Shown one piece after another: positions 6,053-14,582 of a DNA stretch of 28,025 nt. Made by a program: the position numbers and the translations under genes. The stretch is taken from positions 1-28,025 of the forward strand of contig CBEWDL010000023.1 of the NCBI GenBank assembly GCA_965555375.1, written 5' to 3'. The notes beneath the pieces are model-generated. The model was given only the letters and a program-made list of their open reading frames with translations, did not search any database and was not told the DNA's origin. The stretch is from CBDVBL01 sp965555375. Its GTDB lineage: Bacteria > Zixibacteria > MSB-5A5 > UBA10806. Each line of letters opens with the position of its first letter. Within the stretch, counting starts at the first letter, position 1.

Positions 6053-7546
6053 TTGATTACTGAAGCAGTCAAAGAGCCAAAAATAGCGCAAACCTGCAAC
6101 GTGCTTGTTGTCGACGATGAGCCCAATGTCCTGGCCGTTATCCAGGAGATGCTTGAAGACGAAGATTACAAGTTGATCTCCGCTTATTCGGTGGCCGAGG
6201 CTCGCAGCATTCTTCATCGTCAGAATATCAACATCATCCTGACGGATATTTTCCTGGGTGATGGTTCAGGCGCCGAGATAATGGAGGCTTCTAAGAAAAT
6301 TCACCCGGAATCCCTGACAATTATCATGACCGGCCGTCCCACAATTCAGAACGCCATCATGATGATGAAAAAAGGGGCCTACGATTATCTGGCAAAACCG
6401 TACTCTCTGGAGACTCTCAAATTAGCGTTACGGAGGGCTAATGAGAAGATCAGGCTCGAGCGGGAAAATATCAATCTTAAAGAGATGATGTCATTTTATA
6501 AGATCTCCGAGGCGATGGGATCGACAATTGAGCTGGACGCCCTTTTAAAACTGATACTTGACTCCACCATAAAGGAATTCGAGGCGGATATTGCATCGTT
6601 GTATTTCGTGCGAAAAAATGGAGGAGGCCTGGATCTGAAGGCGACGGTCGGGATGAAAGATGAATCGATTCAACAATTAGTCTCAGATCATAGTTATTCT
6701 TTTTGTCAGAAAACGGTGGCGACAAAATGCCCCATGATTTTCAACGATCCCGATCCCGATTATGCGAGCGATGACCGGACAATAAAATCATCGCTCTGCC
6801 AGCCTCTGATGGCCAGAGGGAAAATCCTGGGAGCGCTCATAGTGGTCAGGATTATAAACCCCCATCCTTTTTCGCAGGGGCAATTGACGGGCCTGGGACT
6901 TCTAACATCGAAGGCGGCCGCGGCGATCGAGAGCTCCAATCTATATGAGGATCTGAAAGAAACATATATCGCCACCGTGGAGGCTCTGGCTAACGCCATC
7001 GAGGCCCGGGACAAATACACTCGCGGCCATACCGAGCGCGTTTATATGTTATCGAAGATACTGGCCGAAGAGCTCGTGTGGACTGAAGCCGAGCTGGGGG
7101 ATCTCAGGATCGGCGGAATACTTCACGATATCGGCAAGATCGGCGTCCCCGATTCGATACTGAATAAGCCCGGCCGATTGACGGATGAAGAATTTGAAAT
7201 AATGAAGACCCATCCCGAAAAAGGCGCCCGCATGGTGGAATCGATACCGTTTCTCCGGCCCGCCCTGCCGTATATAAAGTATCATCATGAAAGGCACGAC
7301 GGCAAAGGGTATCCTTACGGCCTCAAGGGCGATGGGATTCCTCTGGCCGGCAGGCTGCTGGCGGTAGTCGATACGATAGATGCCGTCACCTCCGACCGCC
7401 CCTACAGAAAGGGCCGCACTCTGGCGGAGGCAATCGAGGAGATCAAAAGATACTCCGGCACCCAGTTTAACCCGGAGGTTGTCGATGCCTGCCTGAGTGC
7501 CTATTCCAAGGGCAAGCTCGATTCCCTCTTCCAGGAAGACACCTGA
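6053..7546 (+). CDS. Response regulator with receiver, GAF and HD-GYP domains (c-di-GMP phosphodiesterase)
   Basis: A 497-residue one-component output of a two-component system. The receiver domain (about 15-130) has the acidic pair Asp21-Asp22, phospho-acceptor Asp65 (ILTDIFLG), the MTG threonine and Lys115 (LAKPYS). A short helix leads into a GAF-like sensory domain (about 150-296). The HD-GYP domain (about 303-485) carries RGHTERV, HDIGK with His358-Asp359, and the complete HHERHDGKGYPYGL (411-424), so hydrolysis of c-di-GMP is expected. Translation appears to begin at TTG 6053 after a GGTGG; ATG 6031 runs quickly into a stop in another frame, and the next in-frame ATG would destroy the receiver. 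No sensor kinase is adjacent. The nearby pilus ATPase with an MshEN-type domain is a plausible downstream target of its activity. Confidence 0.93.
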   Translation: MITEAVKEPKIAQTCNVLVVDDEPNVLAVIQEMLEDEDYKLISAYSVAEARSILHRQNINIILTDIFLGDGSGAEIMEASKKIHPESLTIIMTGRPTIQNAIMMMKKGAYDYLAKPYSLETLKLALRRANEKIRLERENINLKEMMSFYKISEAMGSTIELDALLKLILDSTIKEFEADIASLYFVRKNGGGLDLKATVGMKDESIQQLVSDHSYSFCQKTVATKCPMIFNDPDPDYASDDRTIKSSLCQPLMARGKILGALIVVRIINPHPFSQGQLTGLGLLTSKAAAAIESSNLYEDLKETYIATVEALANAIEARDKYTRGHTERVYMLSKILAEELVWTEAELGDLRIGGILHDIGKIGVPDSILNKPGRLTDEEFEIMKTHPEKGARMVESIPFLRPALPYIKYHHERHDGKGYPYGLKGDGIPLAGRLLAVVDTIDAVTSDRPYRKGRTLAEAIEEIKRYSGTQFNPEVVDACLSAYSKGKLDSLFQEDT

Positions 7547-7552
7547 TAAAAT

Positions 7553-7577
7553 AAAGCCCCGGAGTTGCCGGGGCTTT
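7553..7577. terminator. Bidirectional intrinsic terminator
   Basis: AAAGCCCCGG (7553-7562) pairs perfectly with CCGGGGCTTT (7568-7577) around a 5-nt AGTTG loop. T-runs are present on both strands. It sits between the convergent response regulator and the protease gene and can serve both. Confidence 0.85.
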
Positions 7578-7596
7578 TCATAGCTATGTAAGACTC

Positions 7597-9930
7597 TTAT
7601 TTCAATAACGTCATGCGTTTTGTTTCACTATAGTTGCCCGCTTGAATCCTGCAGAAGTAAATTCCGGACGAAACGTTTGATGCATCCCAGATGATTTCAT
7701 AGTAGCCTGCAGGCGAATGAGCTTGCCGGAGAGCCTTAATTCTTTGCCCTGAAAGATTAAATATTTCGATTTCTACGAATGAAGGTTCAGGCAAAGCGTA
7801 TTCAATTACGGCTTGAACATTGAAAGGATTAGGGTAGAACGAAAGGCTGAAGTCATGGGGCAATTCGTTCTCGTCCAGGCCAAATTTGCTGGGCGTTGGA
7901 TAGGGATATGCGGGGACTACTACCAGAATAGTAACGAATGGCGGCATTTTCGATTCGCCCCCTGCATTATCGCAGGCTGTGACCGTATAGTCGGCATCAT
8001 CCTTCCAGTAAGCATAAGGGCCCGGATGAGGGGTCGAATACTCGGTATCCTCGAAATAATTAGTGCCGGCAGGGACATCGCCTATAAGAACCCAGTCTTC
8101 CTCTATGCCGTGGACCATCCTGTAAATCTTATAGCCAAGAAGATCTGCTTCCGCGTTGTGATCCCATTGCAGATAAGGATGATAATCTGGAGAAGGGGCA
8201 ACAGATAAGCCGGTTGCTGGTGCAGGAGCAGCGTTACCGATAACCGTATACATGAAAGAGACATCATCCGGTTGCCGAGGTATGAAACCATAGTAAACGG
8301 GCGGGTCATCCATGCTCCAGACTTCATACAAATATGATCTGAGCGTGGCCCCTTCGCCGTCCAGAGTGCCTGGCACTATGTCGAAATAACGGACAAAGTA
8401 CTTAACATCACCAGGCCCGGATGGCTCGATACCACTGGAGAATTCCACTAGGATGGGTGTGTTCCCAAAATGGGTCTGTATGTCGTCCTCGAAGACAACG
8501 TCACATCGCACCTCGTATTTCTTGACGCGGTATACACCGCCCTGCTCTAAGCCGGGCCAGTCCCAGCAAGTGATCGGATACGGATCGCTTATGGAATGTA
8601 CGTAGGGTTGGGCCAACGAATATTCATAGCGGAAGATCTCCTGTGGAAAAGTAACCAACTTTAGAGCTGAATCGGCGTTTATGCGGCCCCAGCCTGACCA
8701 GATATCGTAACCCTCAGGGTCTATATCTATGCAGGAATTCTTCAAGATTGCCTCGAATTCATCGGTTACTCGTAAATCGGTGTAATCGTGAATGAGTGAG
8801 ATAACTCCTGTAACATGAGGCGCGGCCATTGAGGTTCCAGAGGCCCATGCATAACCTCCATTAAACCAGGTTGAGAGGATGGCATGAGGAGAGATTGAGC
8901 CGACCCCGCCCGGGGGCAAGGAAATCCATGCCGCCGCCGTAAGACGAGTAGCCGGCTCGTGTGTTCATATCGGTGTGAATGCGCCGACGGAAATCATCCA
9001 GTCCCCGAAGCACGCGGGGTAAGTAGGATCGGGTTGGCCAGCGTTCCCTCTCGACGCCACTAAGGCAACTCCAACGTTATGGGCAAAGGCAAAGGCGCGA
9101 TGAACTAGAACTATATCGCCCCATAGCCACCAACTGCAATTAATCGCCTCCAGCGTATTATACCCCAGTAATTCAACAACCGCATTCCAGGTATCCGGAT
9201 GATCGCCTCTACACTTCGATATAAAGTGTGCATTCCAATTAACTCCGGCAATTCCCGTATTATTGTCTGCCCAGGCGGCGGCGATGCCGGCCACATGGGT
9301 GCCATGAGAACTATAGCCATAGGATTCTTCCAACACTTTCCCAGCGAGATCCTCGTGGTCAAGATCTACACCCCAATCGACAATGCCCATGACAATCGTG
9401 TTATCCCCCGTCTCAAATTGCCAGGCTTCCGGGGCGTCGATGTCGACATCCGGTGTTCCGCCGGATTGGCCCGTATTATGCAGGCCCCACTGTTCGCCGA
9501 ATCGCGGGTCGTAATGCAAGATGACCGTTCCGTTGTTTTGGGATGAGGGTATTTCATCGTAAGCGATTAGTTTGGTATTCAGAACGTCCCTCTGCTGTTC
9601 GTCCGACAAATAGATTTCGTAAACCAGATGCAAATCGAATTTTCTGACAATAGTATTCCCCATGAGAGTCACAAAAAGCGTATCGGATGGATCGTAATCC
9701 GGGAAGGCTACTGTGACGCTTTGCGCCGTGTGATTCAAGAGAGTCTGCTTTATTGCTGGCCGGTTAAAGATCACGTCTTCAACGGCTGCCGTCGTAGCCC
9801 CCGGGGGCATCTGAATCGTTCCATCTTTGACTATAACGACGATTTCATGATCATATTGCGGCGCTGCCCCCGGTGAACTTACCATCGCGAGCGTAATAAT
9901 CAAAAACCATGATATTGTCTTTGCGGTCAT
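7597..9930 (-). pseudogene. Subtilisin-like (S8) secreted protease with sorting domain, broken by two compensating frameshifts
   Basis: The upstream piece (9930-8965, 321 aa) has a signal peptide of about 23 residues, an N-terminal prodomain-like region, catalytic Asp185 (IVDWGVD) and His209 (HGTHVAG). The downstream piece (from about 8919 to 7597) has the catalytic Ser in GTSMAAPHV, an FN3-like segment (LQWDHNAEADLLGYKIYR) and a C-terminal T9SS-type module (YPNPFN ... MTLLK). The two are in the same frame, but a TGA at 8967-8965 stops the first. Between them the +2 frame reads DMNTRAGYSSYGGGMDFLAPG, just what S8 proteases have there. A one-base loss near 8971-8977 followed by a one-base gain in the GC run at 8908-8917 explains everything. 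Restored, the protein would have about 777 residues. Either the gene is decaying or the assembly has two indels. GGGAGG precedes the ATG. Confidence 0.85.
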
Positions 9931-10000
9931 TTTACTGCCTCCCTCTTTTCAGATATTTTTTTGCCTGCTAAACGGTGGATGAGCGAGATGCGAGATTACC

Positions 10001-10033
10001 TCAACCATAAGCGTTGAAGCTCATTTGAACCAT
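10001..10033 (-). other. Ten-codon ORF with a strong ribosome binding site, before the protease
   Basis: Right after the stop of the propeller gene at 10048, AAGGAGGGATTAA leads into an ATG at 10033 that encodes only MVQMSFNAYG before a TGA. The protease gene has its own GGGAGG 70 nt further on. This may be a leader peptide, a coupling element or the stub of a lost gene. I cannot choose between these. Confidence 0.2.
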
Positions 10034-10047
10034 TTAATCCCTCCTTC

Positions 10048-10965
10048 CTATTGGTATAACGATTCCGTCAGTTCTCTCAGCCCCGTGCCATTCCAGTTAA
10101 TTATCCACAGGTTGGCGTATGGGCTTCCGATGCGGGTCAAGACCACTTGGTTGCCGTTCGGTGAAAATTCGGGGTATCCGGCTTGTTCAACCAATATCGT
10201 GGGGTCAGTGCCAGGAAGTTGCAGTTTCCAGATACCGGGATATTCACCCGGCTTCTGTGCCTCGAAGATTATTCTCCCGGTTTCTGTATGCATCCTGGGC
10301 AGCACGTTGGAGGTAAAGAGACCTTGGGGATCATAAACTACCCTTTTGCCTGCACCTGTTGAATCCGCCATGCATAATGAAACAAGCGGCAGCTCGTAAT
10401 CTAGATTAAGGTATAGAAGGGAGTCAACATAGGGCCAGTCAGCCGCGCTGGAATGTGGAATTATGCGCCTGTAGTTCAAACCATTGGCGTCTACTACATG
10501 TATTCCAGCATCATTGCCGGCGCGCACCGCGTACGTTATATTCGTTCCGGCGGGAGACCAGGACGGGTAGTAGTATTGACCGTCGGTCAATAATGAGTCA
10601 ACCAGGCCTTCCGGATAAGATATTTTCCAGAGTTCGGAGCCTACGTTGGCCACAATCCACTGACCGTCAGGAGACCAGTCTATGCCATTTACATGCTTGG
10701 CCATCAAAAACAGCCTCTTCGCGGTCCCGTCCGGATTTATCAGATAAATCCCCGATGAATCCGGATCATCGAGGTAAGTCCAAGCTCGCGCGTGGACATA
10801 AGCAATAAGATTATGGGTTTCCGACCAGGATGCCCTTTTATCGAAGGCGGAATAATCGGGCGGCGGGTCGATATCTGTAAGCGGCCCGTCCTGCCCTTCG
10901 CTGCAACTTATGAGGCAAAATAGGGCGGAACAGAGCACTGCCAGCAATCGCAAGTAACCTGTCAT
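10048..10965 (-). CDS. TolB-like beta-propeller lipoprotein (second of a tandem pair)
   Basis: A 305-residue protein with a lipoprotein signal ending in the lipobox LISC (Cys near residue 21), so it is probably anchored outside the cytoplasm. The mature part repeats short WD40-like/PD40 blades of the TolB type: NLIAYVHARAW, GIDWSPDGQWIVAN, YPSWSPAGTNITYA, YPEFSPNGNQVVLTR, each followed by a strand such as SGIYLINPDGTAKRL. It is a paralog of the gene upstream; GSELWKISYPE and PYANLWIINWNGTGLRELTE are nearly unchanged between them. AAGGAG lies 6 nt before the ATG and overlaps the end of the upstream gene. Such propellers are usually binding rather than catalytic domains. No Tol-Pal genes are near, so the name describes fold only. 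The two copies and the protease probably share one transcript. Confidence 0.8.
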   Translation of the reverse strand: MTGYLRLLAVLCSALFCLISCSEGQDGPLTDIDPPPDYSAFDKRASWSETHNLIAYVHARAWTYLDDPDSSGIYLINPDGTAKRLFLMAKHVNGIDWSPDGQWIVANVGSELWKISYPEGLVDSLLTDGQYYYPSWSPAGTNITYAVRAGNDAGIHVVDANGLNYRRIIPHSSAADWPYVDSLLYLNLDYELPLVSLCMADSTGAGKRVVYDPQGLFTSNVLPRMHTETGRIIFEAQKPGEYPGIWKLQLPGTDPTILVEQAGYPEFSPNGNQVVLTRIGSPYANLWIINWNGTGLRELTESLYQ

Positions 10966-10967
10966 AT

Positions 10968-11909
10968 TTATCTCCTTGACGGCTCCGTTAGCTGTCTTAA
11001 CCCGGTGCCGTCCCAGTTAATTATCCAGAGGTTGGCGTACGGCCTGCCGTAACGGGTGAAGACTATCTGGCTCCCGTCCGGTGATAATTCAGGATACTCG
11101 GCCTTTTGCACCAGTAATCTAAAATCGGCTTGTTCTGCAGGTAGAACCCAAATATCTATCTGCGTACCCGGAATGATTGGGACGCAGGCGATATGGCCGG
11201 TTTCGATATGCGCCTTGACGTATGTGAACTTCAATACATTGTGCGCTTCGGCGCTTTTAAATAACCTCCTGTTTTCGCCATTGCTATCGCAGAGACATAT
11301 GGAACCGCTGGGGAAATCGAAGGAGTAGTTGAGATATAAGATGGAATCAGAATACAACCAGGCCGGATAATCGCCGAATGGTATGATCAATCGTTGATTT
11401 GCCCCATTGTTATCTGTTAAATAGACACCTCTATTGTCCCCGCCTCGTGCCGCATAGCTAATATTCATTCCGTCGGGAGACCATGAAGGGTAATAGTATT
11501 GCCCGCTGATCAATAGGGTATCCACTGCTTGTTCCGGATAGGATATTTTCCAGAGTTCGGAGCCTGCGTTGGCGACGATCCAGCAGCCGTCGGAGGACCA
11601 ATCTATGCCAAATACAAGTCCGACCGGCAAAAAGAGCCTCTTCCCGGTTCCATCCGGATTTATGACGTAAATGCCGGAGGAATCGGGATCGTTAAGATCT
11701 ACTTGCTGATTGTGCATATAGGCAATGAGATTATGGACTTCAGACCAGGACGGGTGTTCGTCAATGGCGCTGTAGTCGGGCGGCGAGTCAATATCGATCA
11801 GATCATTCGAATTTTCAGGGCTTGATCTGCAGCACAGACAAAAGCATACAGTCAGCGCCAAAAAGCCGTATGCAAATGGATTCATTCGGTTAGTAGCATA
11901 TATACTCAT
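10968..11909 (-). CDS. TolB-like beta-propeller lipoprotein (first of a tandem pair)
   Basis: A 313-residue paralog of the gene at 10048-10965, with a 2-nt gap between them. The N-terminus has a hydrophobic stretch with several cysteines (VCFCLCCRSS); lipidation is likely, but which Cys is used is unclear. Blades read SWSEVHNLIAYMHN, GIDWSSDGCWIVAN, YPSWSPDGMNISYAAR and YPELSPDGSQIVFTR. The WSPDG-type motif typical of TolB/PD40 repeats is better kept here than in its partner. The ATG at 11909 follows GGAG by 8 nt; a second ATG eight codons in is possible. It is the first gene of the minus-strand run that continues to the protease. The ligand is unknown. Confidence 0.8.
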   Translation of the reverse strand: MSIYATNRMNPFAYGFLALTVCFCLCCRSSPENSNDLIDIDSPPDYSAIDEHPSWSEVHNLIAYMHNQQVDLNDPDSSGIYVINPDGTGKRLFLPVGLVFGIDWSSDGCWIVANAGSELWKISYPEQAVDTLLISGQYYYPSWSPDGMNISYAARGGDNRGVYLTDNNGANQRLIIPFGDYPAWLYSDSILYLNYSFDFPSGSICLCDSNGENRRLFKSAEAHNVLKFTYVKAHIETGHIACVPIIPGTQIDIWVLPAEQADFRLLVQKAEYPELSPDGSQIVFTRYGRPYANLWIINWDGTGLRQLTEPSRR

Positions 11910-11926
11910 CTCCGCCTCTCCGCTTA

Positions 11927-11955
11927 AATTAAGAAATCGAGAATATCTCTGTCAA
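11927..11955 (-). promoter_or_regulatory. Possible promoter for the propeller-protease run
   Basis: On the minus strand a perfect TTGACA (11955-11950), a 17-nt spacer, then TTAATT (11932-11927), which matches only three of six -10 bases. The implied leader is very short (about 10 nt). It lies in an AT-rich stretch between the terminator of the preceding gene and the ATG at 11909, where a promoter is expected. Confidence 0.3.
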
Positions 11956-12045
11956 GAGAAATATTGAAAAAAACGATATAATATTTTACAATGAACTAAA
12001 TATATTGTTTATTTATTTTCTGTTATAAATACAAAACATATCAAT

Positions 12046-12079
12046 ATAAAAAATAGGGGCGCATTGGAATACGCCCCTA
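12046..12079 (-). terminator. Intrinsic terminator after the large repeat protein
   Basis: On the minus strand TAGGGGCG (12079-12072) pairs with CGCCCCTA (12061-12054); the stem can extend inward to 12 pairs with one mismatch and a GG-centred loop. It is followed by TTTTTTATATT, a good U-tract. It lies 23 nt past the stop of the gene ending at 12102. The stem also looks like a dispersed TAGGGGCG palindrome, so a repeat may have been recruited as terminator. Confidence 0.75.
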
Positions 12080-12101
12080 CGACAATTGGGTATTTAGTTC
12101 T

Positions 12102-14165
12102 TTATTTCAGCAGCGTCATCCGGTTTGTCTCGGAGTAATCTCCTGCCTGCAAGCGGTAGTAATAGATGCCCGATGCCACCGGTTTGCCGCCGGAGTCACG
12201 GCCATCCCAGATGATATCATGGTGACCCGCCTGACATAAATCGTCAGCCAGAACCGTTACCTTCTGACCGACAATGTTGAACACCTCTAATGTAACATCA
12301 GCAGGCTGCACAAGAGCAAACGAGATCGTCGTCTGAGCATTGAACGGATTGGGATAATTCTGGCTCAAGGAATTTCTGGTCGGCAGAAGCTCAATGTCTT
12401 CGTCAGTATCGGTGGGGGAGAGGATTATATCGGCGCCAAAGAAATCATCGAATGTAACATCAGCCGGGTATCCGAGCTCGCCTTCCCCGTAAACGGAGAA
12501 AGCCGAAATATCATAGGCGCCTATTTCGAGGTCGTTAAAGCTGTAGTAGCCGTCCAGGTCGGCGATCGAGACATCGATGATTTCACCATCGACCGAAGCA
12601 TAGATAATGCTTTCGATCCCGGGTTGGCCGCCGTTGAGAGTGATTCTGCCGGCGATGTTTCTCATCCCGGCGGTTCGCGGAGCGAGTGCGAAATCTATAT
12701 TCTCGGCATCCGGGGTAACCGGTGTAGCCTCATGGAAAGTTTGCACATCATCGTAAAACTCGCCAACGTATTCGGGGGCCCATGAGAACAGCTTAAACGG
12801 TATCTCCGGTAGATATTCGAAAGCATAGGTGCCATCCTCAGAGGTGAAAGTTCGGTGCACGACCCAGCGGTGACGCCAGGGTGGGCTATTATCCAATCCG
12901 AAAGCAACAACGATGGCGTCGGCTATAGGCTCGTCGGTGGCATCATCGGTAACGGCCCCGGAGATAAAACCGTCGAATGGAGGCGTAAAGGGCTCCAGGA
13001 CGATGTCGATTCCGGTAACATCCTGGCCATCCTCCACTATAACCGGCTCCGGATACATCCCCGGATTGAATCCCCATTTGAAGGCCCGCACATTGTATTC
13101 ACCCGGAATCACCTCATCGAGTGTATAGGCGCCGTTTTGATCGGTTCTGGTATGGCGCCGGAAGAATCCATCCAGCATCCTGGCTGTAACAACCGCCATC
13201 GGGATGGGATTGCCGTCGGTGTCCGTAACCGTGCCCGAGATGGAACCGAACTCGAAAGCGGTCAGGGCAAAATCGATGTTTTCTGTAAATCCTTCCTCTC
13301 CAACGAAAACATGCTCAGGGTATTGCTCGGGGAAGTAGCCGTAGGCAAAAGCCTGTACTACATACTCACCGGGCGGGACCTGGAGCACATAAGAGCCGTC
13401 ATCGCCCGTCTCCGCCCGGCCGTGAATCCGATGGTGATCGACGTTAACGGCTATAATATGGGCGCCTGCGATCGGTTCTTCAGTTGAAGCATCGGTTACA
13501 TTTCCAGAGATGCCGGTTTCGCCGTCAAGGCGTTCCAGATAGATGTCGATATTTTCAAATACGTTGTCATCGACTGCAAGAGTCTCCGGGTAGACGTTCT
13601 CGCTCCAGCCAGCCTTGCTGGCCGAGACGACATATTCTCCGGGCGGAAGCTGGCCAATGGCGTAGTAGCCCCGCCATGTGGAAAGAACAGTACACTCGAA
13701 AGGATCGTCGCCAATCCTGGTGGCCGTTACATTAGCCATGCAGATGCCTTGATCGGTTCCCTCCTCGAGAATCCGTCCCGAGATAACACCGCCATCCCGC
13801 TGAAAACCCGCCAGTATGAAATTGATGTCCTCGGCATTCTGGTCTTCAGTAACGGGAACAACGGTAGCCTCATCGCGGCGCCTGGCATCATCGTACCATT
13901 CAGCCATGAAATCCATTGCGCCGGCCCTTACATGGTAATTGCCGTAAGGGATTTCAATAACATAATTCCCGTCGTCATCGGTGATAGCGGAACCGGCAGG
14001 GCGACCTGAATTCTCGGGGAACGCCACCACCATCGCGGACGGAATAGGCGGGTTGCCATCATCGCCCTCGGCCAGAACCGTCCCCGAAATGGTTCCGTTA
14101 TTCTGTCCCCAGGCAGCCGGCGCTACCAACAGAAGTGCCATAGCCAGCAAAATAAATTTCCTCAC
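12102..14165 (-). CDS. Secreted protein of six carboxypeptidase-regulatory-like repeats with T9SS-type sorting domain
   Basis: The 687-residue protein starts with a clear signal peptide (MRKFILLAMALLLVAPAAWG, cleavage near 20). Six beta-sandwich repeats of about 80-95 residues follow at roughly 26-118, 128-210, 219-301, 309-391, 401-495 and 504-583. Each begins ISGxVxxxxxxxPIxxAxVxA, has a G-x-Y strand and a PPGEYxVxA turn, and most close with IDFAL. This is the CarboxypepD_reg/SpaA-like fold common in surface and adhesion proteins; no catalytic residues are visible. The last 85 residues (NYPNPFNAQTTISFAL ... GIYYYRLQAGDYSETNRMTLLK) are a type A sorting module nearly matching that of the protease. 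The start codon is GTG, 7 nt after GGGAGG. The likely location is the cell surface or medium. The ligand is unknown. Confidence 0.88.
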   Translation of the reverse strand: MRKFILLAMALLLVAPAAWGQNNGTISGTVLAEGDDGNPPIPSAMVVAFPENSGRPAGSAITDDDGNYVIEIPYGNYHVRAGAMDFMAEWYDDARRRDEATVVPVTEDQNAEDINFILAGFQRDGGVISGRILEEGTDQGICMANVTATRIGDDPFECTVLSTWRGYYAIGQLPPGEYVVSASKAGWSENVYPETLAVDDNVFENIDIYLERLDGETGISGNVTDASTEEPIAGAHIIAVNVDHHRIHGRAETGDDGSYVLQVPPGEYVVQAFAYGYFPEQYPEHVFVGEEGFTENIDFALTAFEFGSISGTVTDTDGNPIPMAVVTARMLDGFFRRHTRTDQNGAYTLDEVIPGEYNVRAFKWGFNPGMYPEPVIVEDGQDVTGIDIVLEPFTPPFDGFISGAVTDDATDEPIADAIVVAFGLDNSPPWRHRWVVHRTFTSEDGTYAFEYLPEIPFKLFSWAPEYVGEFYDDVQTFHEATPVTPDAENIDFALAPRTAGMRNIAGRITLNGGQPGIESIIYASVDGEIIDVSIADLDGYYSFNDLEIGAYDISAFSVYGEGELGYPADVTFDDFFGADIILSPTDTDEDIELLPTRNSLSQNYPNPFNAQTTISFALVQPADVTLEVFNIVGQKVTVLADDLCQAGHHDIIWDGRDSGGKPVASGIYYYRLQAGDYSETNRMTLLK

Positions 14166-14582
14166 CTCAGAACCTCCCTTAATCCATTGTTAATCATTGA
14201 GGAGCCATTCTCTTTCGATTTATTCGACACGGGAAAGATATGAAGGTTTAATTGCCACCGCAAATAATATCTTTCTTCTATCATCCCCCACGGAGAGAGC
14301 GGTTTTAAAGGGATCGCGGATTGAGGAAGAGAATTAGAAGTTAAGCATCATTGACATCAGCCGATTTGCCGATCCCGGTTAAAGCAGCGATATCAGCAAA
14401 AATCCACTTTCCGGGGTGCCGGGGCCCGGAGGCATCAACCGGAGTTTCAAAATGTAACTCATCCCCAAGTATATGATTAGATTCTGCAGGAAAGAGTGGC
14501 AATCGGATCCCATCTGTTTTTGTATGCTCTGGCCTGTCTCCTGAAACGCGGCAATAATCTGTCGATATTCTTAATGATAACT
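14166..14582. other. Divergent control region upstream of pilB
   Basis: About 415 bases between the minus-strand repeat protein and the pilus operon. It must hold promoters for both. I find a perfect TTGACA at 14351 with no -10 at proper distance, a GC-rich run at 14420-14450, and TATGAT near 14473 without a good -35. I see no sigma-54 TGGCAC-N5-TTGC site and no c-di-GMP riboswitch consensus. A GTG at 14496 could extend pilB into this stretch by 29 residues. Confidence 0.45.

Noticed and set aside
8965..8967. TGA inside the protease read as selenocysteine or as a programmed frameshift
   Set aside because: The residues expected from S8 proteases appear in another frame on both sides of the TGA, and two opposite shifts are needed; no slippery heptamer or SECIS-like stem was seen.
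12855..13487. 210-codon frame on the plus strand opposite the six-repeat secreted protein
   Set aside because: It is the antisense shadow of a well-supported gene with signal peptide, repeats and sorting domain.
14400..14460. Possible c-di-GMP riboswitch upstream of pilB, suggested by a GC-rich run before pilus genes
   Set aside because: The conserved GEMM blocks (GGGCAAACC, GACGCAAAGC) are absent.
14496..14582. 29-residue N-terminal extension of PilB from the GTG at 14496
   Set aside because: The extra sequence is hydrophobic and unlike PilB/GspE N-termini; alignment of the MshEN-type motif favours ATG 14583, though the weak AGGA upstream of the GTG leaves some doubt.
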